A stretch of 27,318 nt of DNA. Source: Paenarthrobacter nitroguajacolicus JCM 14115. GTDB lineage: Bacteria; Actinomycetota; Actinomycetes; Actinomycetales; Micrococcaceae. Positions 20,034-27,318 of the stretch are shown here, in pieces. The DNA is taken from assembly GCA_001313365.1 (NCBI GenBank), contig BBFS01000064.1, positions 1 through 27,318 of the forward strand, written 5' to 3'. The position numbers and the translations under genes were made by a program. The notes under the pieces were generated by a model. The model made no database searches, had not been told where the DNA came from, and saw only the letters and a program-made list of their open reading frames with translations. Numbering within the stretch: position 1 is the stretch's first letter; each line of letters opens with the position of its first letter.

Positions 20034-21165
<1,132 letters not shown>

Positions 21166-21178
21166 GTAGGGCTCCAAT

Positions 21179-21240
21179 GGGTGTCGGCTAGAGATGGGAG
21201 GTGGCATGGGGGGGCATCAACTGCCCCCCCTTCGACACCC
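21179..21240 (-). promoter_or_regulatory. Nested hairpin in the serC leader (candidate cis-acting RNA)
   Basis: Outer stem GGGTGTCG (21240-21233 read in reverse) pairs with CGACACCC (21186-21179), eight perfect pairs. Inside lies a second perfect nine-pair hairpin, GGGGGGGCA/TGCCCCCCC with a five-base loop (complement of 21208-21230). It ends 13 bases before the GTG of serC. The G/C run lengths may be overcalled, but the stem would survive shortening. It matches no riboswitch class I can recognise. Confidence 0.55.
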
Positions 21241-21324
21241 TAATTCTGCCTGACACGGCCCGGGCGCAGGAACCTGCAGCCGTCATAGTCCGCCACGTGG
21301 AATGCAAACGAACAGGATGCGACC

Positions 21325-21345
21325 GGAATTATCCAGAGTAATTCC
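21325..21345. promoter_or_regulatory. Dyad GGAATTA-N7-TAATTCC upstream of ideR
   Basis: Seven-base perfect arms in the 299-base gap between serC and ideR, about 120 bases before the ideR start codon and followed by AAATAAGCTAGGCT, which could hold a -10 region. It does not match the IdeR-box consensus. The same gap holds an imperfect GGCGGCGGTG/CACCGTCCGCC hairpin near 21377-21398. Confidence 0.4.
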
Positions 21346-21464
21346 AAATAAGCTAGGCTGGTGGTTGGCGTTCATGGGGCGGCGGTGCACACCGTCCGCC
21401 CTTGCTGGGGACGCGGTACGGTGGAGATTACGCAAGGAACTGCGTTCGAGGAGAGCTGAGCTGG

Positions 21465-22166
21465 ATGACGGATCTGATCGATACCACTGAGATGTATCTT
21501 CGGACCATTTTGGAGCTTGAAGAAGAAAACATAGTGGCTCTCCGGGCCCGCATTGCCGAGCGATTGCGCCACTCCGGACCCACTGTTTCCCAGACCATCG
21601 GACGCATGGAGCGCGACGGCCTGGTGATTGTGTCCAACGACCGCCACCTGGAGCTCACTGAAGTGGGCCGGAAACGCGCCACAGAGGTCATGCGCAAGCA
21701 CCGCCTTGCGGAGCGCCTGTTGGCCGACGTTATTGGCTTGGACTGGGCCTACGTACACGATGAAGCGTGTCGCTGGGAGCATGTCATGAGTGAGCGCGTG
21801 GAGCGCCGGCTTTACGAGCTCCTGGAGCATCCCACAGAGTCTCCCTATGGCAACCCCCCCATCCCGGGGCTTGAGGCGCTTGGTGGCCTCGCCAGCCAGC
21901 CCTTCCCCCCCCGGCTGGATGTCAATCTGCTGCAGGCCATGGACGGCTACGCCACTGATTCCCGCGTTGTGGTCAGCCGCCTTGCGGAGCCCATCCAAGT
22001 CGAGCCGGAACTTCTCACCCAGTTGGATGAGGGCGGAATCCGTCCAGGCGCAACAGTGTCGCTGGAGCGCGTCGGTGAGTACATCTCGGTCCGCGTCCCG
22101 GGTATCGAGGGCGCCTTGGAGCTACCTCCTGAAGTTGCTGCGCACGTCTTCGTCTCCCTCAGCTGA
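21465..22166 (+). CDS. ideR: Iron-dependent repressor, DtxR/IdeR family
   Basis: Metal-sensing repressor that with Fe(II) shuts off siderophore and iron-uptake genes. Seen: start MTDLIDTTEMYLRTILELEE after GAGGAGAG (21449-21456); the winged helix ALRARIAERLRHSGPTVSQT with the recognition helix TVSQTIGRMERDGLVIV; metal and dimerisation residues in KHRLAERLLADVIGLDW, VHDEACRWEHVMSERVERRL and the HPTESPYGNPIPG turn; then the SH3-like third domain with RVGEYISVRVPGIEGALELP and AAHVFVSLS. 233 residues as read. Runs 21854-21860 (Asn-Pro-Pro-Ile) and 21905-21912 (Phe-Pro-Pro-Arg) each add one proline, so about 231 residues is more likely. Three-domain DtxR proteins of this kind are iron (IdeR) rather than manganese regulators, which fits the length. 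Diverges from serC. Confidence 0.94.
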   Translation: MTDLIDTTEMYLRTILELEEENIVALRARIAERLRHSGPTVSQTIGRMERDGLVIVSNDRHLELTEVGRKRATEVMRKHRLAERLLADVIGLDWAYVHDEACRWEHVMSERVERRLYELLEHPTESPYGNPPIPGLEALGGLASQPFPPRLDVNLLQAMDGYATDSRVVVSRLAEPIQVEPELLTQLDEGGIRPGATVSLERVGEYISVRVPGIEGALELPPEVAAHVFVSLS

Positions 22167-22203
22167 CCGGCACCGGGCCAGCACAGTGTCAAACCTCACT
22201 TTT

Positions 22204-22216
22204 GCGCCTTCGGCGC
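22204..22216. terminator. Hairpin downstream of ideR
   Basis: GCGCC-TTC-GGCGC, 38 bases past the ideR stop codon and embedded in a looser CACTTTT...GTGTG pairing. No T tract follows; weak terminator. Confidence 0.45.
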
Positions 22217-22361
22217 GCGTGTGACCTGCGGTTTTTCGGAATTGATGATAAGGGCCTCCTTCGCTTGCCCCCGCTCCTGTTGATAACGAATTTATTACCA
22301 AGAGCCTTAATCCCCCCCTATAGTTATCTACTAGCGCTGATACCAAAGCGTTACCTGATCC

Positions 22362-22590
22362 GGAGCCGAGCTCTGCCAGCGGATCAGGTGTGCCACCCAC
22401 CACTGGCAGAGGCGGGGGGGGAACCACAAGCGGCTGTCTAAAGAAGCAGCCTTGGGGGGGTGAAGTCCGCAGCAGAAGTGCCCACGTATGCAAGTCCCTC
22501 TTGGGATACCTGTGTGCCGTGAGCGCCTCGTGCGGACCGGGTCTTTGTACTCTCTGACCCGAATCCGACAGCTAACTTCGCAGGCTTTTG
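22362..22590 (+). ncRNA. Cyclic-di-AMP riboswitch (ydaO/yuaA class) 1
   Basis: Leader RNA that senses c-di-AMP. Seen: CTCTGCCAG pairing with CTGGCAGAG; the conserved GGCGGGGG-type element followed by AACCAC (22412-22427, seven Gs as read); CCTTGGGG then TGAAGTC near 22449-22467; and the terminal conserved block GAATCCGACAGCTAAC, TTCGCAGGC (22561-22585). This order of elements is diagnostic for the class. It lies 16 bases before the TTG of the M23 peptidase gene. Binding of c-di-AMP turns expression off in known examples. The promoter is probably around TATAGT (22319-22324), though no good -35 is seen at the right spacing. Ends are approximate. Confidence 0.88.
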
Positions 22591-22605
22591 AGAGAGGAAC
22601 AGAGT

Positions 22606-23452
22606 TTGACATCGCAGAACGTCAGGGGGGGTCGCCGCCGCGCGTCCGGCCCCGCTGCTGAGCTGCGGCCAGCCACCGTCGTAACGGAGATCCGGCCTCG
22701 CGACACCGAGCGTCAGGTGCGCCGCCGTAAGAGCCCGCTGCGCCAGGTTGCCGACTTCGCCGCTGCCAGCGGCGTCGGGCAGAAGGCCGGTGTTGCGCTT
22801 GCCGCCACCGGACTTGCCTGACTGTCGGTCTGCCGGCCACGAGTCCCGTCATGGCCACTTCGGAATCAGGCCAGACTGAGTCTGCCCCTCGCCGTCGCCG
22901 CACCCGCTGGCAGCCAGCCCGAGGTTTCCGCCGCCGCGTCAGCCAAGATCGACTTCAGCCGCGCCGCCGTCGCCACTTCTGCCGACCCCGATGGGAAGCT
23001 GAAGCAGCTGCTCAGCGCGCAGTCGACTGAGAGCATCCAGCGGGCCTCGTCCGTTGGCAGCATGGCCAGCCCCCCCCTGGACACGCTCACCACGGCATCC
23101 CCCTTTTGGTTACCGCATCAGCCCCCTCACGGGTGGCGCAGGTGACTTCCACCGTGGCCAGGACTTCGTTGCCCAGTGCGGCACGGCTGTGCACGCAGCG
23201 GCCACCGGCAAGGTTACGTTCGCCGGATGGCACGAGTACGGCGGAGGCAACCGCGTGGTCGTTGACCACGGCAATGGCCTCGAGACCACGTACAACCACC
23301 TGTCGTCTTTCACCGTCCAGGTAGGCCAGACCGTAAACCGCGGCGACACCGTCGCCCTGAGCGGCACCACGGGCGCTTCCACCGGCTGCCACCTCCACTT
23401 CGAGGTCCAGGTCAACGGTGAAGTTGTAGACCCCCCCATGGGCTGGCTCTAA
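22606..23452 (+). CDS. M23 (LytM) family peptidase (frameshifted)
   Basis: Secreted zinc endopeptidase that cuts peptidoglycan cross-links. Seen: TTG start at 22606 after GAGAGAGGAAC, an Arg-rich N-terminus (VRRRKSPLRQVADFAAASGV), a hydrophobic export segment GVALAATGLALTVGLPATSP, a spacer rich in Ala/Ser, LLSAQSTESIQRASSVGS, then the catalytic domain: ISPLTGGAGDFHRGQDFVAQ with the zinc His/Asp, AAATGKVTFAGWHEYGGGNR, VDHGNGLETTYNHLSSFTVQ, VGQTVNRGDTVALSGTTGAS, and GCHLHFEVQVNGEVVDP with the His-x-His motif. About 280 residues. A missing C near 22818, a frame change near 22890 and runs near 23071-23077 and 23430-23436 are sequence problems. A c-di-AMP riboswitch immediately upstream ties it to wall homeostasis. 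Confidence 0.92.
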
Positions 23453-23503
23453 GCCAGTTGATGGTTGCCTCTCGCATTAGCGGGACGCCCCCGTGACCTG
23501 AAT

Positions 23504-23532
23504 GTGACATTCGCTTTCAAGTGTTGTAGCGT
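23504..23532 (+). promoter_or_regulatory. Candidate promoter for riboswitch 2
   Basis: GTGACA (23504-23509), 17-base spacer, TAGCGT (23527-23532), close to the TTGACA/TAnnnT pattern of actinobacterial housekeeping promoters. It lies about 50 bases before the second riboswitch, so the aptamer would be in the 5' leader. Confidence 0.5.
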
Positions 23533-23580
23533 ACAGAGCGCATCGGCTTTTTAGGGGGGGGCCGGTGCACTTGAGTGGAT

Positions 23581-23755
23581 TGCCTAGCTCTGCCACCTCT
23601 CAAGGTCCGTTCGCATAAATCGTCTGGCAGGGGCGGGGGGAACCACTTCTGGCCTTCGAAAGAAGGCCTTGGGGTTAAGTCGCAAAAGCTTCCTTGGAAG
23701 CAGCGCGGCCGGATGACTCCCATCCGAATCCGACAGCTCACCTCGCAGGCATTGG
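23581..23755 (+). ncRNA. Cyclic-di-AMP riboswitch (ydaO/yuaA class) 2
   Basis: Seen: CTCTGCCA near the start pairing with TGGCAG, then GGGCGGGGGG and AACCAC (six Gs as read, five expected), a GGCCTTCGAAAGAAGGCC hairpin, CCTTGGGGTTAAGTCG, and the block GAATCCGACAGCTCACC, TCGCAGGC. Compared with riboswitch 1 the conserved elements are almost the same and the variable loops differ. It ends 14 bases before the GTG of the NlpC/P60 gene; the gap carries GGGAGAGG. Ends are approximate. Confidence 0.9.
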
Positions 23756-23769
23756 GAGAGGCTACCTAC

Positions 23770-24518
23770 GTGTCATCACGCACTACCCCTGCGCGCCATC
23801 GCGCCCAAACGGTTCGCACGAACCCGTTGAACACTCTTTCCAAGGCTGTTTCCTCCAACGCAGGTACCGTGGGCCGTCAGGCCGCCGTCCTTGCAGCAGC
23901 CTCAGGCCTCGTCCTCACCGTCGGCTTGCCGGCACAAGCAACAGACACCGACGTTTCCAAGTCGGAGGCCTCCAGCACCCAACAGCTGGTTGCTACCGCG
24001 GTGATTACCGCAGAACCGACAGCCACCGTTTCCTTCGAGAGCCCCCCACCGTGGCCACCCTGGAAGCCCCCCCAAGGTAGTACAGCGCGCAGCGCAGGTT
24101 ACCGAGCGCGCAGCAGCCACCAGCGAAGAAACAGCGGAAGCAGTTACAGCAAAGTCTTCCGAGGCCAAGGATTCGGCCTCCAGTGCAGCTGCCTCCGGTC
24201 TCGCCGCAATTGCCTACACCGGCATCGGCTCTCCCTACGTTTGGGGCGGAACCACACCCAACGGTTGGGATTGCTCCGGCTTCACCCAGTGGGTCTACGC
24301 ACAGGCCGGAATCAGCATCCCCCCCGCGTCAACGCCTGGACGGCCATGACGCCCACCAGCACTCCTGCTCCCGGCGACCTCGTCATGCAGAACGGCGGAG
24401 CCACGTAGCATCTACGTCGGCAACGGCATGATGATCAGCGCTTTGAACCCCCGGCCAGGGAACGCTGCTGCACTCCGTAGCGTCCACCGGCACCTCCTCG
24501 TTCTACACCCTCCGCTAG
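23770..24518 (+). CDS. NlpC/P60 family endopeptidase (frameshifted)
   Basis: Secreted cysteine peptidase that cuts D-Glu-mDAP bonds in the peptidoglycan stem. Seen: GTG start [20 protein letters not shown] after GGGAGAGG, the segment [20 protein letters not shown] followed by [19 protein letters not shown], an Ala/Val/Glu-rich spacer, then the catalytic domain [20 protein letters not shown] with the nucleophile Cys, [13 protein letters not shown], and [12 protein letters not shown] leading to [13 protein letters not shown] with the catalytic His, ending [14 protein letters not shown]. About 248 residues. Breaks near 24047, 24070, 24320, 24403 and 24450 need repair. Controlled by the upstream c-di-AMP riboswitch. 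Confidence 0.93.
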
Positions 24519-24540
24519 AAAAATCCGGTTCGGGGGGGTC

Positions 24541-24565
24541 GGCCGGCATTCCCCACATGCTGGCC
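24541..24565. terminator. Hairpin between the two NlpC/P60-type genes
   Basis: GGCCGGCAT (24541-24549), seven-base loop, ATGCTGGCC (24557-24565), with one G:T pair. It lies 22 bases after the first gene's stop. No T tract follows, so it may attenuate rather than terminate transcription. Confidence 0.45.
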
Positions 24566-24618
24566 AACCCACTACCCGCGTGCACCCCAACTGCATGCGG
24601 ATACGAAAAGAGAAAATC

Positions 24619-25415
24619 ATGACCAGTGCAAACAAGGTTGCACGGCACCGCGCTGAGGCCCCCAAGACCAGCTCGCTCGCCGTCATCGCCAAGGCCGTCA
24701 GCAACAACGCCGGTGGCGTTGGCCGCCAGGCAGCAGTTATTGCCGCAGCTTCAGGCCTGGTCCTGACCAGTGGCATCGCAGCCAACGCTGCTGATACCAA
24801 CGTGGATCGCGAATCGACGTCCACGTCCACTCTTGACGTGCAGTCGGTAGTCCAGGCCACCATCGCCGCGGACTCCACTGTGGCCATCTCCTACGAGCGC
24901 CCCGTGGTCACAACGGTGGAAGCCCCGGCTCCCGTGGTAGTCGAGGAAGCTCCGGCCAAGGTTGAAGCCAAGGTCGAAAACAACGAGGCAACCGCGGTTA
25001 CCGCCAACGCAGCTCCGGCAGCCAATGCAACCGTTGCCGTCAGCAACGCGACCCCCCGCTCCGGCAGCTCCCGCCGCATCCAGCGGCCTCGGTGCCGCTA
25101 TCGCTGCTGCAGCTTACGCCCAGCTCGGTGTCACCCAGGACTGCACCATGCTTGTGACCAACTCCCTGGCCGCCGTGGTATCAACTTCCACGACTGGCCC
25201 GCTGGCTACCTCTCCCTGGGCCGCACCGTGAGTGCAGCTGAAGCCCAGCCCGGCGACCTCGCTACTACGCCAACGGCGGTTTGGCCGGACAGGCCCACAT
25301 CGCTGTCTACGTCGGCAACGGCCAAGCAGTTCACGGTGGATGGAACGGATCCACCACGGCACTGTTCAGCGCCAACGTGGGCTCCGGCCCGGTCTTCATC
25401 CGCGTCAACGGCTGA
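24619..25415 (+). CDS. NlpC/P60-like secreted protein (frameshifted)
   Basis: Probable secreted peptidoglycan hydrolase, a paralogue of the gene just upstream. Seen: MTSANKVARHRAEAPKTSSL, LAVIAKAVSNNAGGVGRQAA and [20 protein letters not shown], very like the upstream N-terminus, then a Val/Glu/Ala-rich spacer ending VTANAAPAANATVAVSNATP, then a domain with AAIAAAAYAQLGVTQDCTML, VTNSLAAVGINFHDWPAGYL, AQPGDLAYYANGGLAGQAHI and AVYVGNGQAVHGGWNG. The Cys-Thr-Met-Leu and the His of HIAVYVG occupy the NlpC/P60 catalytic positions. About 265 residues. Breaks near 25053, 25175 and 25262 need repair. ATG at 24619 follows AAAAGAGA. It has no c-di-AMP riboswitch of its own and could be read through from upstream. 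Confidence 0.87.
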
Positions 25416-25429
25416 TCCACATCGCGTAA

Positions 25430-25473
25430 GAGCACCCCCGCTGGCTTTGGCCGGCGGGGGGGTGTTCTGCTTT
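25430..25473 (+). terminator. Rho-independent terminator of the cell-wall module
   Basis: AGCACCCCCGCTGGC, a short TTTGG loop, then GCCGGCGGGGGGGTGTT, followed by CTGCTTT. A long GC-rich stem 15 bases past the stop codon of the second NlpC/P60-type gene. Confidence 0.85.
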
Positions 25474-25509
25474 AACCCTTGCCGGCTCGTGGGATGCCCG
25501 TAGTAGTGG

Positions 25510-25614
25510 GCGTGCGGCCACCACCCACTTTGGTTCTGAAAGCCACCCGACCCGCCGCGAATCACGTGTGTCGGGGGCGGTTCTGCCCCCTCAAAGTAGG
25601 TGGTGGCGGCACAC
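25510..25614. repeat. 23-bp inverted repeat flanking 59 bases
   Basis: Left arm 25510-25532 (GCGTGCGGCCACCACCCACT then TTG) and right arm 25592-25614 (CAAAGTAGGTGGTGGCGGCA then CAC) match in 20 of 23 positions. The 59-base centre contains a smaller hairpin, GGGGGC-GGTTCT-GCCCCC. No transposase or gene lies within. It could be a small non-coding element or a mobile-element remnant. The rest of the gap up to 25809 contains only leader sequence of the HNH gene. Confidence 0.65.
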
Positions 25615-25755
25615 AAAGGGGCCCTTTGCTTTCCGCCACATCCCTTAACCGCGCATGAACTCTTGCCGACACTGCACGCGAAACGACGGAAAAATTCGTT
25701 GATACGGCATATAAGTGCTTACCCTTATGTTGTCGATCCACAGCCCGTACATGCA

Positions 25756-25772
25756 GAGGGCAGCCGGCCCTC
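25756..25772 (+). promoter_or_regulatory. Leader hairpin upstream of the HNH gene
   Basis: GAGGGC-AGCCG-GCCCTC, six perfect pairs, 37 bases before the start codon, followed by a weaker GCCCC/GGGTGC pairing. Function unknown. Confidence 0.4.
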
Positions 25773-25809
25773 GTGCCCCTGACGGGTGCGGCCGTGAAGA
25801 GGTACGTGC

Positions 25810-26317
25810 ATGCGCACACTCGTTCTGAATGCTGGATATGAACCGCTGGCGGTAATAACATTCCGCCGGGCGCTGGTCCTTGTGCTGACTGGGAAAGCTA
25901 GCGTGGTGGCCGAAGGCGACGAGCCTGTCGTCGGGCCACAGGAGATACTCGGAAGACCTTCCGTGATCCTCCTCAACCGCTACATCCGTCCCCCCCGGTA
26001 CAACAGGATTACCGCCGTGAGTCGCCGCGGGGTACTTCGCCGCGACGGCCATCGCTGCGCCTACTGCGGGAAAACAGCCCACACCATAGACCACGTCCAC
26101 CCCCCCAAATCCAGGGGGCGGCGCGGATTCCTGGGAAAACCTGGTTGCGGCGTGCTTGAAATGCAACAACGCCAAGAGCGACCACACGCTGGCAGAGATG
26201 GGTTGGAATCTCCGTTTCAAGCCCGGCGTGCCCCAGGGAACCATGTGGCAGATCAAAGAACTCGAGAAACCTGCGCCGGACTGGGACCCGTTCCTGTTGC
26301 CGGAATCCGCTGCCTGA
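25810..26317 (+). CDS. HNH endonuclease family protein (frameshifted)
   Basis: Small HNH nuclease of the actinobacterial chromosomal type. Seen: start MRTLVLNAGYEPLAVITFRR after GAAGAGG; ALVLVLTGKASVVAEGDEPV; PSVILLNRYIRPPRYNRITA; then the HNH core RRDGHRCAYCGKTAHTIDHV with the first Cys pair and the His of DHV, HPKSRGGADSWENLVAA with the Asn, and CLKCNNAKSDHTLAEMGW with the second Cys pair and His. It ends WDPFLLPESAA. About 167 residues. The overlong C run at 26100-26106 (four expected) adds a proline, and one extra G near 26115 breaks the frame. Members of this family are widespread and chromosomal; many lie apart from mobile DNA and have no assigned role. Confidence 0.93.
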
Positions 26318-26359
26318 TCGATTTCTGCTGGTCTCCAGCCGTCCCGGGTAATCTGGCGG

Positions 26360-27271
26360 ATGGAGTTCAATGCCGTGATTTTGGCGGGTGGCCGGGCCAC
26401 CGTCTCGGGGGCGTGCCCAAGCCATCGTTGAAGTACGACGGCGGCACACTCCTTACCCATGCCCTGCAGGCGGCCCGGGGTGCTTCGGCTGTGGTGGTGG
26501 TGGGGCCGGACGTTCCGGGCGGGTCGGAAAGCACGCAACTACCGGTCGGCGTTCTGCGGGCTCGGGAAGAACCGGTGTTCGCCGGTCCCGCTGCGGCAAT
26601 CGCGGCCGGCCTGGCTGCTTTGAAGAACAGTCCGAGCACCCCCCCGTGGACCCTGGTGCTGGCATGCGATATGCCGCACGCTTCCCGTGGTGTAGGCCTT
26701 CTTTTGGCTGCACTCGCATCCAGTCCAAACGTGGAAGGAGCCATGCTGTCTCTCCTGACGGACGGAAGCAGCCGCTTCTGGGCGCCTACAGTACAGCTGC
26801 GTTGGAAAGGGAAGTGGCCGTAGCTTCCGAAGGCTCGGGGGTTAACGAACTCTTCAGTGTTCCGCCTGCTTGCTAGGCTGAACGTGCTGGACGTTGACGT
26901 CCCCCCCGCGGGGTCCACGGATGACGTGGATACGTGGGAGGACGCCGCGGCTTTGGGCATTAACTACGAGTTGGAGGCGGACGTGAAGAGCCAGGAAGAG
27001 ACGCTCGAGGAATGGTGCCGCACACTGCTGCAGGCTTTCGAGCTTGAGGGCGTGGAAGTGGACGTTAACGAGGTACTCGCGGTCGCTGGGGTGGCAGCAC
27101 ATTCAGTGGTGCGCCCCCGCCGCGCCCCTTACTACGTTCATTGCCGGATACGCGGCAGGCATGGCCCGCGGGATCGGTCAGGCCAGCGATGACGCGTCCA
27201 TGAACGCTGCCCTGGAACTGGCCCGCAAAGTAGCCAAGGAGTACTCGGAGTCCGGGACTGACCCGGAATGA
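26360..27271 (+). CDS. MobA-like molybdenum cofactor guanylyltransferase fused to DUF6457 (frameshifted)
   Basis: Nucleotidyltransferase that attaches GMP to molybdopterin. Seen: MEFNAVILAGGRA with the NTP-binding loop, and after one restored base near 26402 RLGGVPKPSLKYDGGTLLTH; ASAVVVVGPDVP; PVFAGPAAAIAAGLAAL; TLVLACDMPHASRGVGLLLA with the metal-binding Asp; LLGAYSTAALEREVAVAS; and the MobA-like ending DVDTWEDAAALGI. Without a stop the frame continues into SQEETLEEWCRTLLQAFELE, VNEVLAVAGVAAHSVVRPAA and SMNAALELARKVAKEYSESG, which is DUF6457. About 303 residues. Frame changes are also needed near 26770-26775, 26850 and 27115-27125. A GTG at 26983 with GGAGGCG just before it could be an internal or separate start for DUF6457. 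Confidence 0.85.
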
Positions 27272-27318
27272 CGGCGGCCCCCCAACGAGGGCCATCACGC
27301 GGCACACACGTGCAGGAG

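Noticed and set aside
22606..25415. Resuscitation-promoting factor genes behind the c-di-AMP riboswitches
   Set aside because: c-di-AMP riboswitches often precede Rpf genes in actinobacteria, but no lysozyme-like Rpf domain is present. The motifs are M23 and NlpC/P60.
25810..26317. Homing endonuclease or mobile element marker
   Set aside because: The HNH gene belongs to a widespread chromosomal actinobacterial type and no intron, integrase or transposase is near it.

Overview
The window reads as ordinary chromosomal DNA of a high-GC Gram-positive bacterium, most likely Micrococcaceae (Arthrobacter, Paenarthrobacter or Pseudarthrobacter type). The evidence is a GroEL with a GGM-type C-terminus preceded by CIRCE operators, a DtxR/IdeR repressor, an actinobacterial-type SerC, DUF3263 and DUF3027 proteins, a WXG100 protein and a bacterial XPB helicase with its WYL-like partner. 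I see no prophage, transposase, CRISPR array, rRNA or tRNA.

Layout. 1-5191: ung (reverse, cut by the window edge), a DUF3263 gene, a LytR-C-terminal-domain membrane protein, a cold-shock gene, solitary groEL behind two CIRCE operators, and an RNase H fused to a DUF4440/NTF2-like domain. 5361-8749 (reverse): an orphan WXG100 protein, a histidine kinase and OmpR-type regulator pair, and a LysE/ArgO amino-acid exporter, which diverges from its LysG/ArgP-type regulator (8810-9767). 9854-10074: a small unknown protein. 10114-12750 (reverse): a membrane-anchored multicopper oxidase with a small DUF6220 membrane protein upstream. 12963-17401 (reverse): XPB-like helicase, large helicase-associated protein, small membrane protein. 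17628-19967 (forward): a second, C-terminally extended cold-shock protein, a DUF3027 protein, an MFS transporter. 20034-21165 (reverse): serC, diverging from ideR (21465-22166). 22362-25415: a cell-wall module with an M23 peptidase and two NlpC/P60-type proteins; the first two genes each follow a cyclic-di-AMP riboswitch. 25810-27271: an HNH endonuclease and a MobA-like protein carrying a DUF6457 domain.

The dominant anomaly is technical. About two thirds of the genes, including groEL, serC and ideR, carry extra bases in G/C homopolymers: runs of 6-8 stand where the protein family requires 4-5, usually two or three extra bases. Scattered one-base deletions also occur. The +2 events break frames; the +3 events add one residue. 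I annotate these as single genes spanning the breaks and give approximate frameshift sites. I do not regard them as pseudogenes.

The most interesting biology is regulatory: two c-di-AMP riboswitches in series with wall hydrolases, a compact nested hairpin just upstream of serC, a perfect palindrome covering the ribosome-binding site of the response regulator, dyads in the lysE-lysG intergenic region, and a 23-bp inverted repeat upstream of the HNH gene. I did not find a wholly new multi-gene system that I can support.
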